From: Lachnospiraceae bacterium
GTDB taxonomy: Bacteria > Bacillota_A > Clostridia > Lachnospirales > Lachnospiraceae
DNA: 64,000 bases
Assembly: GCA_024690425.1 (NCBI GenBank)
Contig: JAILCT010000043.1
Span: 1-64,000 of the forward strand
Direction: 5' to 3'
This document shows, in pieces, positions 25,332 through 32,554 of the stretch (its first letter is position 1; the number at the start of each line of letters is the position of its first letter). The notes under the pieces are model-generated. The model was not told the origin of the DNA, made no database searches, and saw only the letters and a list, made by a program, of their open reading frames with translations. A program made the translations under genes and the position numbers.

Positions 25332-26322
25332 AGTCCCCGTGAACACCTCCGGTTTTCTTAAGAAGCCTTATATCGGTTATTACGATATCCCTCTGTACCG
25401 ACTTGCACATATCATAAACCGTCATGGCCGCCACGGAGCAGGCACAGATGGCTTCCATCTCAACACCTGTCCTTCCTGTACACTTAATACAGGCGGTAAT
25501 GTCTATTGCGGTTTTTTCTTCATTAAGGATAAGCTTTACATCGGATCCGTCAATCAGGACGGGATGACACATGGGTATAAGGTCCGGAGTCCTCTTGGCC
25601 CCCATGATACCGGCTATCTGGGCAACTGTAAGTACGTCCCCTTTCTTTACGCCACCTGTCCGTATAAGGTCAAATGTCTCCCTGTTAAGAAGTACCCTGG
25701 CTCCCGCAACCGCTCCCCTTACCGTGATATCCTTTTCGGAAACGTTGACCATCCTTGCATTTCCGCCTTCATCGAAATGGGTGAACTCCTTTTTCTCCTT
25801 CTTATCCCCGGGATAGTTTACTATATCATTCATTATAAAGTCAGCTAACCCTGCAGCATCATTTATATCGAATACAGGAGTGTCTCCATTGTTTTCCCAC
25901 CTTGGCGCATCATCACTGGCAATAGCCTTATATACACCTGCATCTTCAGGAAGTTCATATCTGCATCTTTCACTGGTCACACCGATCCTTGGGATATCTG
26001 CATATTTATATCCTTCGACCAGTATAACATCTGCTTTTGATGCATCGTTTATCATCTCTTCAAGCGACATTGTACGGCTGCACAGCTTCGCGCTCTTTGA
26101 TACCGATGATATCAGCACTGTACCGGCTCCGGCCCTGCTGAACCTGTATGTGTCCTTACCTTCCCTGTCCATTTCAAAATCATGTCCGTCATGCTTGATC
26201 ACGGCAACCTCAAACCCCTTCTTACCAAGCAATGGTATGATCTTTTCTATAAGTGTAGTCTTACCGCTCCCTGAAAATCCGGAAAATCCGACTACCGGTA
26301 TGCTCCCTTTATCTCCTGTCAT
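25318..26322 (-). CDS. MobB-MoaC fusion protein
   Basis: This single 334-residue protein joins two cofactor enzymes. Residues 1-170 are MobB, a GTP-binding P-loop adaptor for MobA ('VGFSGFSGSGKTTLIEKI', 'VIKHDGHDF', 'DVILVEGYKYADIPRIGV'). Residues from about 179 are MoaC, cyclic pyranopterin monophosphate synthase ('FTHFDEGGNARMVNVSEKDI', 'DLIPMCHPVLI', 'CIKCTGRTGVEMEAICACSV', 'VYDMCKSVQRDI'). MoaC acts with MoaA at the first pathway step and MobB at the last, so the fusion links the two ends of the pathway. The linker is Lys/Glu-rich. mobA overlaps its end. Confidence 0.93.
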   Translation of the reverse strand: MTGDKGSIPVVGFSGFSGSGKTTLIEKIIPLLGKKGFEVAVIKHDGHDFEMDREGKDTYRFSRAGAGTVLISSVSKSAKLCSRTMSLEEMINDASKADVILVEGYKYADIPRIGVTSERCRYELPEDAGVYKAIASDDAPRWENNGDTPVFDINDAAGLADFIMNDIVNYPGDKKEKKEFTHFDEGGNARMVNVSEKDITVRGAVAGARVLLNRETFDLIRTGGVKKGDVLTVAQIAGIMGAKRTPDLIPMCHPVLIDGSDVKLILNEEKTAIDITACIKCTGRTGVEMEAICACSVAAMTVYDMCKSVQRDIVITDIRLLKKTGGVHGDYERL

Positions 26323-26334
26323 ATCGATCCTCTC

Positions 26335-27351
26335 TTAATATCTGCCAAACGTACAGTTGGGATAATGGCATGTCTTACACATCTGGCACAGCCCGCCTTG
26401 TGCAAGCCTTACAATATCCTGCTTCGTAAACCTTACATCAGCATAGATCTGCGGCAGTAAAACGTCAAACATCGTTGTCGGCAGGCTTATTGCAGCCCCC
26501 GGCACTCCCAGTACCGTCGCCCCGTCAAGATATGCGACCAGTGTCATATTGCCCGGTTGAGCCGGCAGCCCGTAGCTTATTATATCAGCTCCCAGCCTTT
26601 TGATCGCTCCTGGTGTAAGGTCATCAGGGTCAACCGACATCCCTCCTGTAAAGATGAGAAAGTCGGCTCCCCTCTTAAGCAGATCTGACGCGGCATCCAT
26701 GATCATATCCATATCATCATCGCAAATCTTAATGTCCAATATCTGACCCGGATAGTATTCCAGCTTTTTCCTGACAACAGGCTCAAAGCGTTCTTCTCTT
26801 CGTCCGTTATATACCTCGGAGCCGGTGATTATAACTCCTGTTTTCTTCTCCTTATAAGGGAGAAGATCCAAAAGGCGTTCTTTCCTGCACATATCTTCCG
26901 CCTGCATTATCACGTCCTCACCGGTAAACAGCGGGACTATCCTCATTGCTGCAAGCCTTGCGCCCTTCTCCACCCTGTAATGGTCAGGAAGTGTCGATAT
27001 GGTTATATCTCCTATTGAGTTTATCTTCTCAAGCAGCTCTATATTGACCCTGAACATTCCCTGTATATCACTTACGAGCACCACCTTGCCTTCTGACGGG
27101 CCCTCGTAGTGTGCGTATTCAACCGGAGCCATCCCTGCCATCCTCAGGGCACAGTCCTCCTCATGTACCATCCCTTCGGGAATATCTCCGGCATATATTG
27201 TCTTCTTCCCGATATCAAGAAGAGCCTTTATATCCTTTTCTTCTATCACATGTCCCCTCTTAAAAAGAGGGCCCTTAAATCCCGGATACATGGCCGTTAC
27301 ATCATGGCACAGGGCCATGCCTACAGCATCCTCAACTTTTATCTTCTGCAT
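26335..27351 (-). CDS. MoeA/MogA-like molybdopterin-binding protein with C-terminal cysteine tail
   Basis: A second MoCF-fold protein beside canonical MoeA. The first half resembles the MoeA N-terminal region ('IKVEDAVGMALCHDVTAM'). The second half holds the molybdopterin-binding fold ('VIITGSEVYNGRREERFEP', 'FLIFTGGMSVDPDDLTPGAI', 'LGVPGAAISLPTTMFDVLLP'). The last 20 residues carry four Cys ('LCQMCKTCHYPNCTFGRY'), a likely metal or iron-sulfur site. I favour ATG 27351 behind AAAGGACAGGAT; ATG 27402, overlapping the moeA stop (ATGA), would add 17 residues. The exact role (molybdate or tungstate insertion, or a carrier) is unknown. Confidence 0.85.
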   Translation of the reverse strand: MQKIKVEDAVGMALCHDVTAMYPGFKGPLFKRGHVIEEKDIKALLDIGKKTIYAGDIPEGMVHEEDCALRMAGMAPVEYAHYEGPSEGKVVLVSDIQGMFRVNIELLEKINSIGDITISTLPDHYRVEKGARLAAMRIVPLFTGEDVIMQAEDMCRKERLLDLLPYKEKKTGVIITGSEVYNGRREERFEPVVRKKLEYYPGQILDIKICDDDMDMIMDAASDLLKRGADFLIFTGGMSVDPDDLTPGAIKRLGADIISYGLPAQPGNMTLVAYLDGATVLGVPGAAISLPTTMFDVLLPQIYADVRFTKQDIVRLAQGGLCQMCKTCHYPNCTFGRY

Positions 27352-27398
27352 ATCCTGTCCTTTCCCCATATAATGGTCCCTGCTCACTCTTACCGTTT

Positions 27399-28607
27399 TC
27401 ATATGAGGAAGGCATCAACAAGTGTCCCCTCGGGAACGGGAGCCTGCATATCCGCTACTATCCCGTACACATTGCAAAAAGCGGCACTACTTATCACCAC
27501 ATTACCCTGCTCCTTCGGAAAGTCAAGATAAGCTTCACCATCTTCCAGTTCAAGCCTTCCCCTTAAAAACCTCGTCCCCTTACCTGCCTTCTTACACTCA
27601 TTCTTAAGCTTAAGCTTTATAAGTTTATGATCATAGTCCCTGTAACCTGCCAGCTTCTTAAGGGCAGGATAACAGATGCATTGGAGGTTTGTCAGTGAAG
27701 ATGCGGGATTACCCGATAAGGCGAGCATGATTTTGCCTTCCTTAAGACCGTAGGCACAGGCCATGCCGGGCTTCATTCTAACGCCTCTCACCAAGATCTC
27801 ATAACCTGATCCCTCCATTGCATCGGGAACAAGGTCATAATCTCCGGCAGATACTCCTCCTGTGGAGATTATGATATCGCATTCTCTTTCTCCCTTAATG
27901 ATAAGATCCTTTATATCCTTAATATCATCCGCGGCATGTCCAAGGTATAATGTATCTGCTCCGATACCATCAAGTGCCGCCGCGATCGTGTATCTGTTTG
28001 AATTTCTTATCTTACCGGGAACCGGGACAGATTCTGCACCGACCACTTCGTCACCGGTCGATATTATTCCTGCCTTAAGGCGTTTGTATACAGGTACTTT
28101 CAACATGCCAAGAGAAGCCATTATGCCTGTAAGACCCGCATCTATAACAGAACCTCTTCGGGCAAGCTGGCTTCCTTTGCTTATATCTTCTCCGGCTCTT
28201 ATAACATTTTCTCCGCTTCTGTATTTCTGCCTTATGGCAACCTGTGTATCTGTAAAGTCAGTATCTTCATACTTGCATATTGCATCCGCTCCCTCAGGAA
28301 GAGGTGCCCCTGTCATAAGACGGATGGCACATCCGCCTGTTATGACTGATGATGCCTGCTGACCGGCTCTTATATTTTCAATGACTTTAAGGATAACAGG
28401 TTTTTCGTCTGCTGCTCCCGCTGTGTCTTCCGCCCTGAATGCATAACCGTCATATGGGGATCTGTCAAAAGAGGGAACGTTTTCTTTTGCGATGATATCC
28501 TCCGCAAGGACCCTCCCGGCAGCATTCTCAAGATTTATTTCTTCTGTTCCCATCACAGCAACACTGTCTGCAAGGATCTTTACAGCCTCTCTTGGTTCGG
28601 TAGCCAT
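27399..28607 (-). CDS. moeA: Molybdopterin molybdenumtransferase MoeA
   Basis: MoeA inserts molybdate into adenylylated molybdopterin. This 402-residue protein has the full family architecture: N-terminal 'VLAEDIIAKENVPSFDRSPY' with 'DGYAFRAEDT', 'MTGAPLPEGADAICKYEDT', the MoCF core 'IISTGDEVVG' and 'DIIISTGGVSAGDYDLVPDA', then 'LALSGNPASSLTNLQCICYP', and a C-terminal beta domain. It starts at ATG 28607 behind GGAGGAATGAACC. It follows modB by 44 bases and its stop overlaps the alternative start of the next MoCF protein. Confidence 0.96.
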   Translation of the reverse strand: MATEPREAVKILADSVAVMGTEEINLENAAGRVLAEDIIAKENVPSFDRSPYDGYAFRAEDTAGAADEKPVILKVIENIRAGQQASSVITGGCAIRLMTGAPLPEGADAICKYEDTDFTDTQVAIRQKYRSGENVIRAGEDISKGSQLARRGSVIDAGLTGIMASLGMLKVPVYKRLKAGIISTGDEVVGAESVPVPGKIRNSNRYTIAAALDGIGADTLYLGHAADDIKDIKDLIIKGERECDIIISTGGVSAGDYDLVPDAMEGSGYEILVRGVRMKPGMACAYGLKEGKIMLALSGNPASSLTNLQCICYPALKKLAGYRDYDHKLIKLKLKNECKKAGKGTRFLRGRLELEDGEAYLDFPKEQGNVVISSAAFCNVYGIVADMQAPVPEGTLVDAFLI

Positions 28608-28651
28608 GGTTCATTCCTCCGTGCTTAACTGTAAGCTTAATTTCTCTTCTC

Positions 28652-29329
28652 TTAGTATCCGTGCTTTAATCCTTGCGTTTTCCTGCCTTCAAGCAGATTT
28701 ATCGCAAGAAGCACCACTGCGGATATCGCAATGTTTATAAGGACCCACTTTATAGCAAGCCCGTCATTGTTCGTTCTCCACAGCTGATAGACCGTAGTTG
28801 ATATAGTCGCTGTCTTGCCCGGTGTGTAACCGGCGATCATCGTGGTGGCTCCGTATTCTCCCAGAGCTCTTGCAAAAGCCAGTACTGTTCCGGCTATGAT
28901 CCCGTTCTTACAGCAAGGCATCATTATCCTGAAAAAAATGTAAGAACGGCTAAGGCCGAGTGTAGCGCCTGCCTGAGCAAGCGTAACGTCAAATGCCTCA
29001 AAGGCCCCGCGTGCCGTCCTGTACATCAGCGGAAAGATCACAACAGATGTCGCAAAAATCGCTGAATACCAGTTCATTGTAAGCTTTACCCCAAATACGT
29101 TCATAAACCATGAACCCAGTACACGTTTCGGTCCAAGGATCCTTAACAGCAGATATCCCACGACTGTCGGTGGTAATACAAGCGGCAGGGTGAAAACGCA
29201 GTCAAGCAAACCCTTTAGTATTTTCGGCAACCTTATAACATAGTATGCCGCCGCTATCCCAAGTATAAAGATTATTGCAGTACTTATCCCTGCTATACGC
29301 AGGGAATTCACGAGCGGATAAATATCCAT
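28652..29329 (-). CDS. modB: Molybdate ABC transporter permease ModB
   Basis: This 225-residue membrane permease has about five helices. The cytoplasmic coupling loop reads 'ARALGEYGATTMIAGYTPGK', the EAA motif typical for ModB, and 'LPLVLPPTVVGYLLLRILGP' is the other ModB signature. It lies 56 bases after modA and 44 before moeA on the same strand. With ModA and ModC it imports molybdate (or tungstate). The ribosome site is GAGGAGAAGTAC. Confidence 0.96.
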   Translation of the reverse strand: MDIYPLVNSLRIAGISTAIIFILGIAAAYYVIRLPKILKGLLDCVFTLPLVLPPTVVGYLLLRILGPKRVLGSWFMNVFGVKLTMNWYSAIFATSVVIFPLMYRTARGAFEAFDVTLAQAGATLGLSRSYIFFRIMMPCCKNGIIAGTVLAFARALGEYGATTMIAGYTPGKTATISTTVYQLWRTNNDGLAIKWVLINIAISAVVLLAINLLEGRKTQGLKHGY

Positions 29330-29385
29330 GTACTTCTCCTCGTATCGGTATATGTGACACTTTAGCTCTGAGCTTAAGTGTCACA

Positions 29386-30318
29386 TTATTTTAAGCAGGC
29401 GAATCCTACGCTCTCAAATATCTTACTGCTCTCAGCGGTGGTTAGGTAGTCAAGAAAGGCCCTGGCTTCTTCAGGGTGTTTCGAACCCTTTAACACTGCC
29501 GCAGGATATACTACCTGTCCGCACATATCCTTTGTTGCCGTATCGACAACTGTTAGTCCTGCCGAGAAAGCATCAGTCGAGTATATGACTCCGCAGTCAA
29601 CGGATGCCTCACTCACCTGGGTCGTTACCTCCTTGACATTGCTTCCGTAGGTTATTACTCCGTCCTTGTTGAGGGCCTCCTCATCCAGTCCGTAAAAAGT
29701 AAATATCTTCTGTGTGTACTGGCCTACCGGAACATCTTCATTGCCCATCGCCATCAGGATGGACTTATCCTTAAGGCCTGCCACCATATCATCATATGAA
29801 TTTATATTCTTGGGATTTCCTTCGGGAACTGCCAGAGCAACCTTGTTCTCAAGAAGATCGATGCGGGTATCAGGGTCGATAAAGTCAAGGCCATCCGGGT
29901 TTAACTCCTCATCTTTTGTAATATCAAGCTGGTTCATCTGTTTTGCTGCAGCAGATATGAAGATATCGCAGTCGGCCCCTTCTTCTATCTGGGTCTTAAG
30001 TGTCCCTGATGAGTCAAAATTGTAAATGATTGTCACATTCGGAGCCAAGTCCTTATATGCCTTAGCGATCTCCTCCATGGTCTCGGTCATGGATGCAGCC
30101 GCAAATACGGTCAGCTCGACTTGGGCTGCAGCCGGTTCTTCCGTTGCAGTGGGTTCTTCCGTTGCTGCGGGTTTTTCTTTTGCTGCAGGTTCTTCTGTTT
30201 CTGCAGTTGACTCAGTTACCGTCTGTGTTTCATTTGTCTGTGATGTGCCGCCTGCGCATCCGCATACAGTGTATGCGCAAACAGACAGCACGGTGAATAA
30301 TGCTGTTACTCTTTTCAT
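29386..30318 (-). CDS. modA: Molybdate-binding lipoprotein ModA
   Basis: This is a 310-residue periplasmic-type binding protein anchored as a lipoprotein: the signal 'VTALFTVLSVCAYTVCGCAG' has a lipobox Cys near residue 21. A low-complexity Glu/Pro/Ala/Thr spacer with repeated 'PAATEEP'-like units (about residues 40-70) precedes the binding domain ('LTVFAAASMTETMEEIAKAY', 'TIIYNFDSSGTLKTQIEEGA', 'DCDIFISAAAKQMNQLD'). It captures molybdate or tungstate outside the cell. It starts at ATG 30318 behind AGGAGACATATC. A structured 170-base leader lies upstream (separate entry) and probably controls it by cofactor or metal status. Confidence 0.95.
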   Translation of the reverse strand: MKRVTALFTVLSVCAYTVCGCAGGTSQTNETQTVTESTAETEEPAAKEKPAATEEPTATEEPAAAQVELTVFAAASMTETMEEIAKAYKDLAPNVTIIYNFDSSGTLKTQIEEGADCDIFISAAAKQMNQLDITKDEELNPDGLDFIDPDTRIDLLENKVALAVPEGNPKNINSYDDMVAGLKDKSILMAMGNEDVPVGQYTQKIFTFYGLDEEALNKDGVITYGSNVKEVTTQVSEASVDCGVIYSTDAFSAGLTVVDTATKDMCGQVVYPAAVLKGSKHPEEARAFLDYLTTAESSKIFESVGFACLK

Positions 30319-30488
30319 GATATGTCTCCTTTTCTGCGGGTATCAATACCCGGTCATGGAAGGCTGATCGCTTTCGCTTACAACCCCGGGCCTAATTATC
30401 CTTGGCCGGCCTTATTCCCATAGTACGGTTGAGAGTCCATCCCTCATATATTACCTTAGGCAATAAGGCTCGAAGAATTTACGGTTAC
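30319..30488 (-). ncRNA. Structured leader RNA of modA; candidate Moco/Tuco riboswitch
   Basis: Read on the minus strand, the modA leader folds well. Stem GCCTTATT/AATAAGGC (30469-30462 with 30416-30409) is followed inside by CCTAAG (30460-30455) and TATGG (30422-30418), the two strands of an 11-nt tetraloop receptor. Within it is stem TGAGGG/CTCTCA (30446-30441 with 30435-30430). Downstream, GGTTG/CAGCC (30385-30381 with 30366-30362) carries a UAA/GAU internal loop and a GAAA tetraloop (30375-30372), which could dock in the receptor. A last hairpin CGGGTAT/ATACCCG (30352-30337) ends seven bases before the AGGAG ribosome site, so translation control is plausible. The place in a molybdenum-cofactor operon suggests the Moco riboswitch class; I could not test this against the covariance model. 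Confidence 0.55.
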
Positions 30489-30494
30489 CAGGAT

Positions 30495-30500
30495 ATTATA
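30495..30500 (-). promoter_or_regulatory. Likely -10 box for the modA leader
   Basis: The minus strand reads TATAAT with no convincing -35 box 17 bases upstream (TACAAA). It places transcription start near 30488, just before the structured leader. The position between the diverging genes suits it. Confidence 0.4.
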
Positions 30501-30571
30501 TAACGTTTAATGCATGTTTTGTAGTATAATGTTGTTATATATAATTTAATCTGTGAATCGGAGGTAATACC

Positions 30572-31378
30572 ATGGGTTTATTCGAAAAGAAGGAATGTGC
30601 ATTATGCGGCGGCAAGGCAGGGCTTATCACCCGCTATAAGATATCGGGAGGCGACTATATATGCGGCACCTGCAGGGGCAAGATGTCACCGAATACAGAC
30701 GGGATCGGCAATATGACGCTTGAAGATGTTGAGGAGCAGATCCGTATCAAGGAAGAAAACGACGAGCGTTTCCAGAATGATTTCGAGATCACACGCCAGT
30801 TTGACTTTGATTCAAGGCATCCGATAATGGCAGTTAATGATAACAGCGGTGAATTCGTGATATTAAAGGATGCCAATCCCGATATTTTTTCATTCGATCA
30901 TGTATTAAGCTATAACGTTGACCTTAATACTTCATTACTCTCCGAAGAAGAGCAGAGAAAAGATTCGGGGCTCTGGGGTGTATTGGACTACCTGCTATCC
31001 GATGATTTTGGCTCAAGATTCCCCGACATGCCCAGATGTCCTCAGGGACACAAGGTGACCGGAATGTATTTTGAGATCAATTTCTCGGACAATCCTTTTA
31101 ATGCGGACCAGATCAGGATCGATATGCTGCCCGGGTGGTCAACTGCAGAAACCGAGGTTGACAAGGCCTACCGGTGTGCAAACGAAATGTACCAGTGCTT
31201 TAAGGAATATAAGAACGGACAACGCAGAACTTCTGCAGGCAGCGCAGCATCTTCCAATACTTCTGCGGCTGCTCCGAATGCCATCGAGCAGGTTAAGCAG
31301 CTTAAAGAACTTCTTGATATGGGTGCTCTCACTCAGGACGAGTTCGACAGGAAGAAGAAAGAACTGCTCAATCTTTAA
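30572..31378 (+). CDS. DUF4428-type zinc-ribbon protein with C-terminal SHOCT-like motif
   Basis: This 268-residue cytoplasmic protein starts with a four-Cys zinc ribbon ('CALCGGKAGLITRYKI' ... 'YICGTCRGKM'), typical of DUF4428. A central 150-residue domain without recognised motif follows, then a Ser/Ala-rich linker near 222-238, and a C-terminal SHOCT-like helix pair ('QVKQLKELLDMGALTQDEFD'). It is the only plus-strand gene in the cofactor cluster and separates modC from modA. A TATAAT at 30525-30530 and the ribosome site GGAGGTAATACC precede it. The function is unknown; nothing links it to molybdenum except position. Confidence 0.85.
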   Translation: MGLFEKKECALCGGKAGLITRYKISGGDYICGTCRGKMSPNTDGIGNMTLEDVEEQIRIKEENDERFQNDFEITRQFDFDSRHPIMAVNDNSGEFVILKDANPDIFSFDHVLSYNVDLNTSLLSEEEQRKDSGLWGVLDYLLSDDFGSRFPDMPRCPQGHKVTGMYFEINFSDNPFNADQIRIDMLPGWSTAETEVDKAYRCANEMYQCFKEYKNGQRRTSAGSAASSNTSAAAPNAIEQVKQLKELLDMGALTQDEFDRKKKELLNL

Positions 31379-31464
31379 ATTCGGATCACGATCAGCCCCG
31401 TTCGATCGATCAATTTATGCCTAAAGAGGGCGACCGCAATCAATTATGAATGCGAATCGGGTGA

Positions 31465-32553
31465 CTAAGTTTGCTGTCGAAGACACGGGGACGGTTCTTC
31501 TGTCTTCTTCAAAAGTATGATCCTGTCCGGAGCAACCGACAGGCTTTCGGGCAGGCGTTTCTCATCAAATGTCTCATAGATGTCTCTTGAGAGCTTCCAC
31601 CACAGTCCGTTCTCAAGGGTAACATACCATTCAAATGGAAGCCTGGATACACTTACATTGCCGCATGGGATCGTGTTCACACCTTCTGTACCGGGTATAA
31701 AGTCATGAGCCCTTATACCAATATGGGTTATATCATCCGTAACTTTCCCGTCAGTTATAAGCTCTATCCCCTTCCAGTCAAGAGCCCTGACACTGTGGTC
31801 TGTAAGCCTCTCTATCCTGCTTATGTTCTTACAGCCTGTAAGCCTTGCTGCAGGAACAGACGCAGGATGTTCAAACAGCTCATCCGTTTCTCCCTCGGCT
31901 ATCACCCTTCCCTTATCCAGCAAAACCAGGTGATCGCACATCTGATAAATCTCGTCCCTGTCGTGGCTTACCATGATGACCCTTTTATCGTACATATCAA
32001 GTATACGTATTAGTTCAAGCCTCAGTCCTTCACGAAGGTATGTATCCATTGCTGAAAACGGCTCATCCAACAGGATCACCTCCGGATCGGTCACAAGCAT
32101 CCTTACAAGAGCAGTCCTTTGTTTCTGCCCGCCGGACAGTTCATGCGGCATATGATCCTTTACATCCCACAGGTTAAATCTCTTAAGCAGTTCTTCCATG
32201 CCGCTCTCTGTATTATTGCCAACGCCATGCATTGCCGCCCCGATATTTCCCCTGACACTCATATTGGGAAAGAGAGCATAGTCCTGAAACAGGTAACCTG
32301 CTTTACGTTTACCCACCTTTATATCCTTCCCAAGACTGCTGTCAAACAGTACCCTGCCGTCTAAGACTATCCTGCCTTCATCCGGACATATAAGTCCTGC
32401 GATTGACTTAAGAGTAAGGCTCTTTCCGGAGCCTGAAGCCCCCAGTATGCCTATCCTTTTACTCCCTGTTTCGAAGGAAACATCAAGGCTGAAGTCATCA
32501 TATCTCTTTTTTACCCTCACAAGACAGGGGGACGGTTCTTTTGTCTTCACCAT
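31465..32553 (-). CDS. modC: Molybdate ABC transporter ATP-binding protein ModC
   Basis: This 362-residue ABC ATPase of the ModC type has Walker A 'ILGASGSGKSLTLKSIAG', Q-loop 'GYLFQDYALFPNMSVRGNIG', signature 'MPHELSGGQKQRTALVRML' and Walker B 'VILLDEPFSAMDTYLREGL'. A C-terminal MOP-like domain ('IGIRAHDFIPG') follows. Both ends are odd: residues 1-12 ('MVKTKEPSPCLV') and the last dozen ('KKTEEPSPCLRQQT') are encoded by two copies of the same 29-bp dispersed repeat. The ATG (32553) sits one base after the hslO stop with only a weak ribosome site; a GTG at codon 12 could be the older start. The ATPase should pair with ModAB, 1.1 kb downstream. Confidence 0.93.
   Translation of the reverse strand: MVKTKEPSPCLVRVKKRYDDFSLDVSFETGSKRIGILGASGSGKSLTLKSIAGLICPDEGRIVLDGRVLFDSSLGKDIKVGKRKAGYLFQDYALFPNMSVRGNIGAAMHGVGNNTESGMEELLKRFNLWDVKDHMPHELSGGQKQRTALVRMLVTDPEVILLDEPFSAMDTYLREGLRLELIRILDMYDKRVIMVSHDRDEIYQMCDHLVLLDKGRVIAEGETDELFEHPASVPAARLTGCKNISRIERLTDHSVRALDWKGIELITDGKVTDDITHIGIRAHDFIPGTEGVNTIPCGNVSVSRLPFEWYVTLENGLWWKLSRDIYETFDEKRLPESLSVAPDRIILLKKTEEPSPCLRQQT
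31479..31507 (+). repeat. REP-like dispersed repeat, copy A (3' end of modC)
   Basis: The 29-bp element starts GAAGACACGGGG and ends CGGTTCTTCTGTCTTC. Its ends are inverted (GAAGACA / TGTCTTC). It lies within the last codons of modC, read antisense to it. Three more copies occur at 32520, 47470 and 59855. Confidence 0.85.
32520..32548 (+). repeat. REP-like dispersed repeat, copy B (5' end of modC)
   Basis: It is in the same orientation as copy A: AAGACAGGGGGACGG followed by TTCTTTTGTCTTC. It covers codons 2-11 of modC, directly after the start codon, so modC lies between two direct copies spaced about 1.04 kb apart. Confidence 0.85.
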
Positions 32554-32554
32554 A

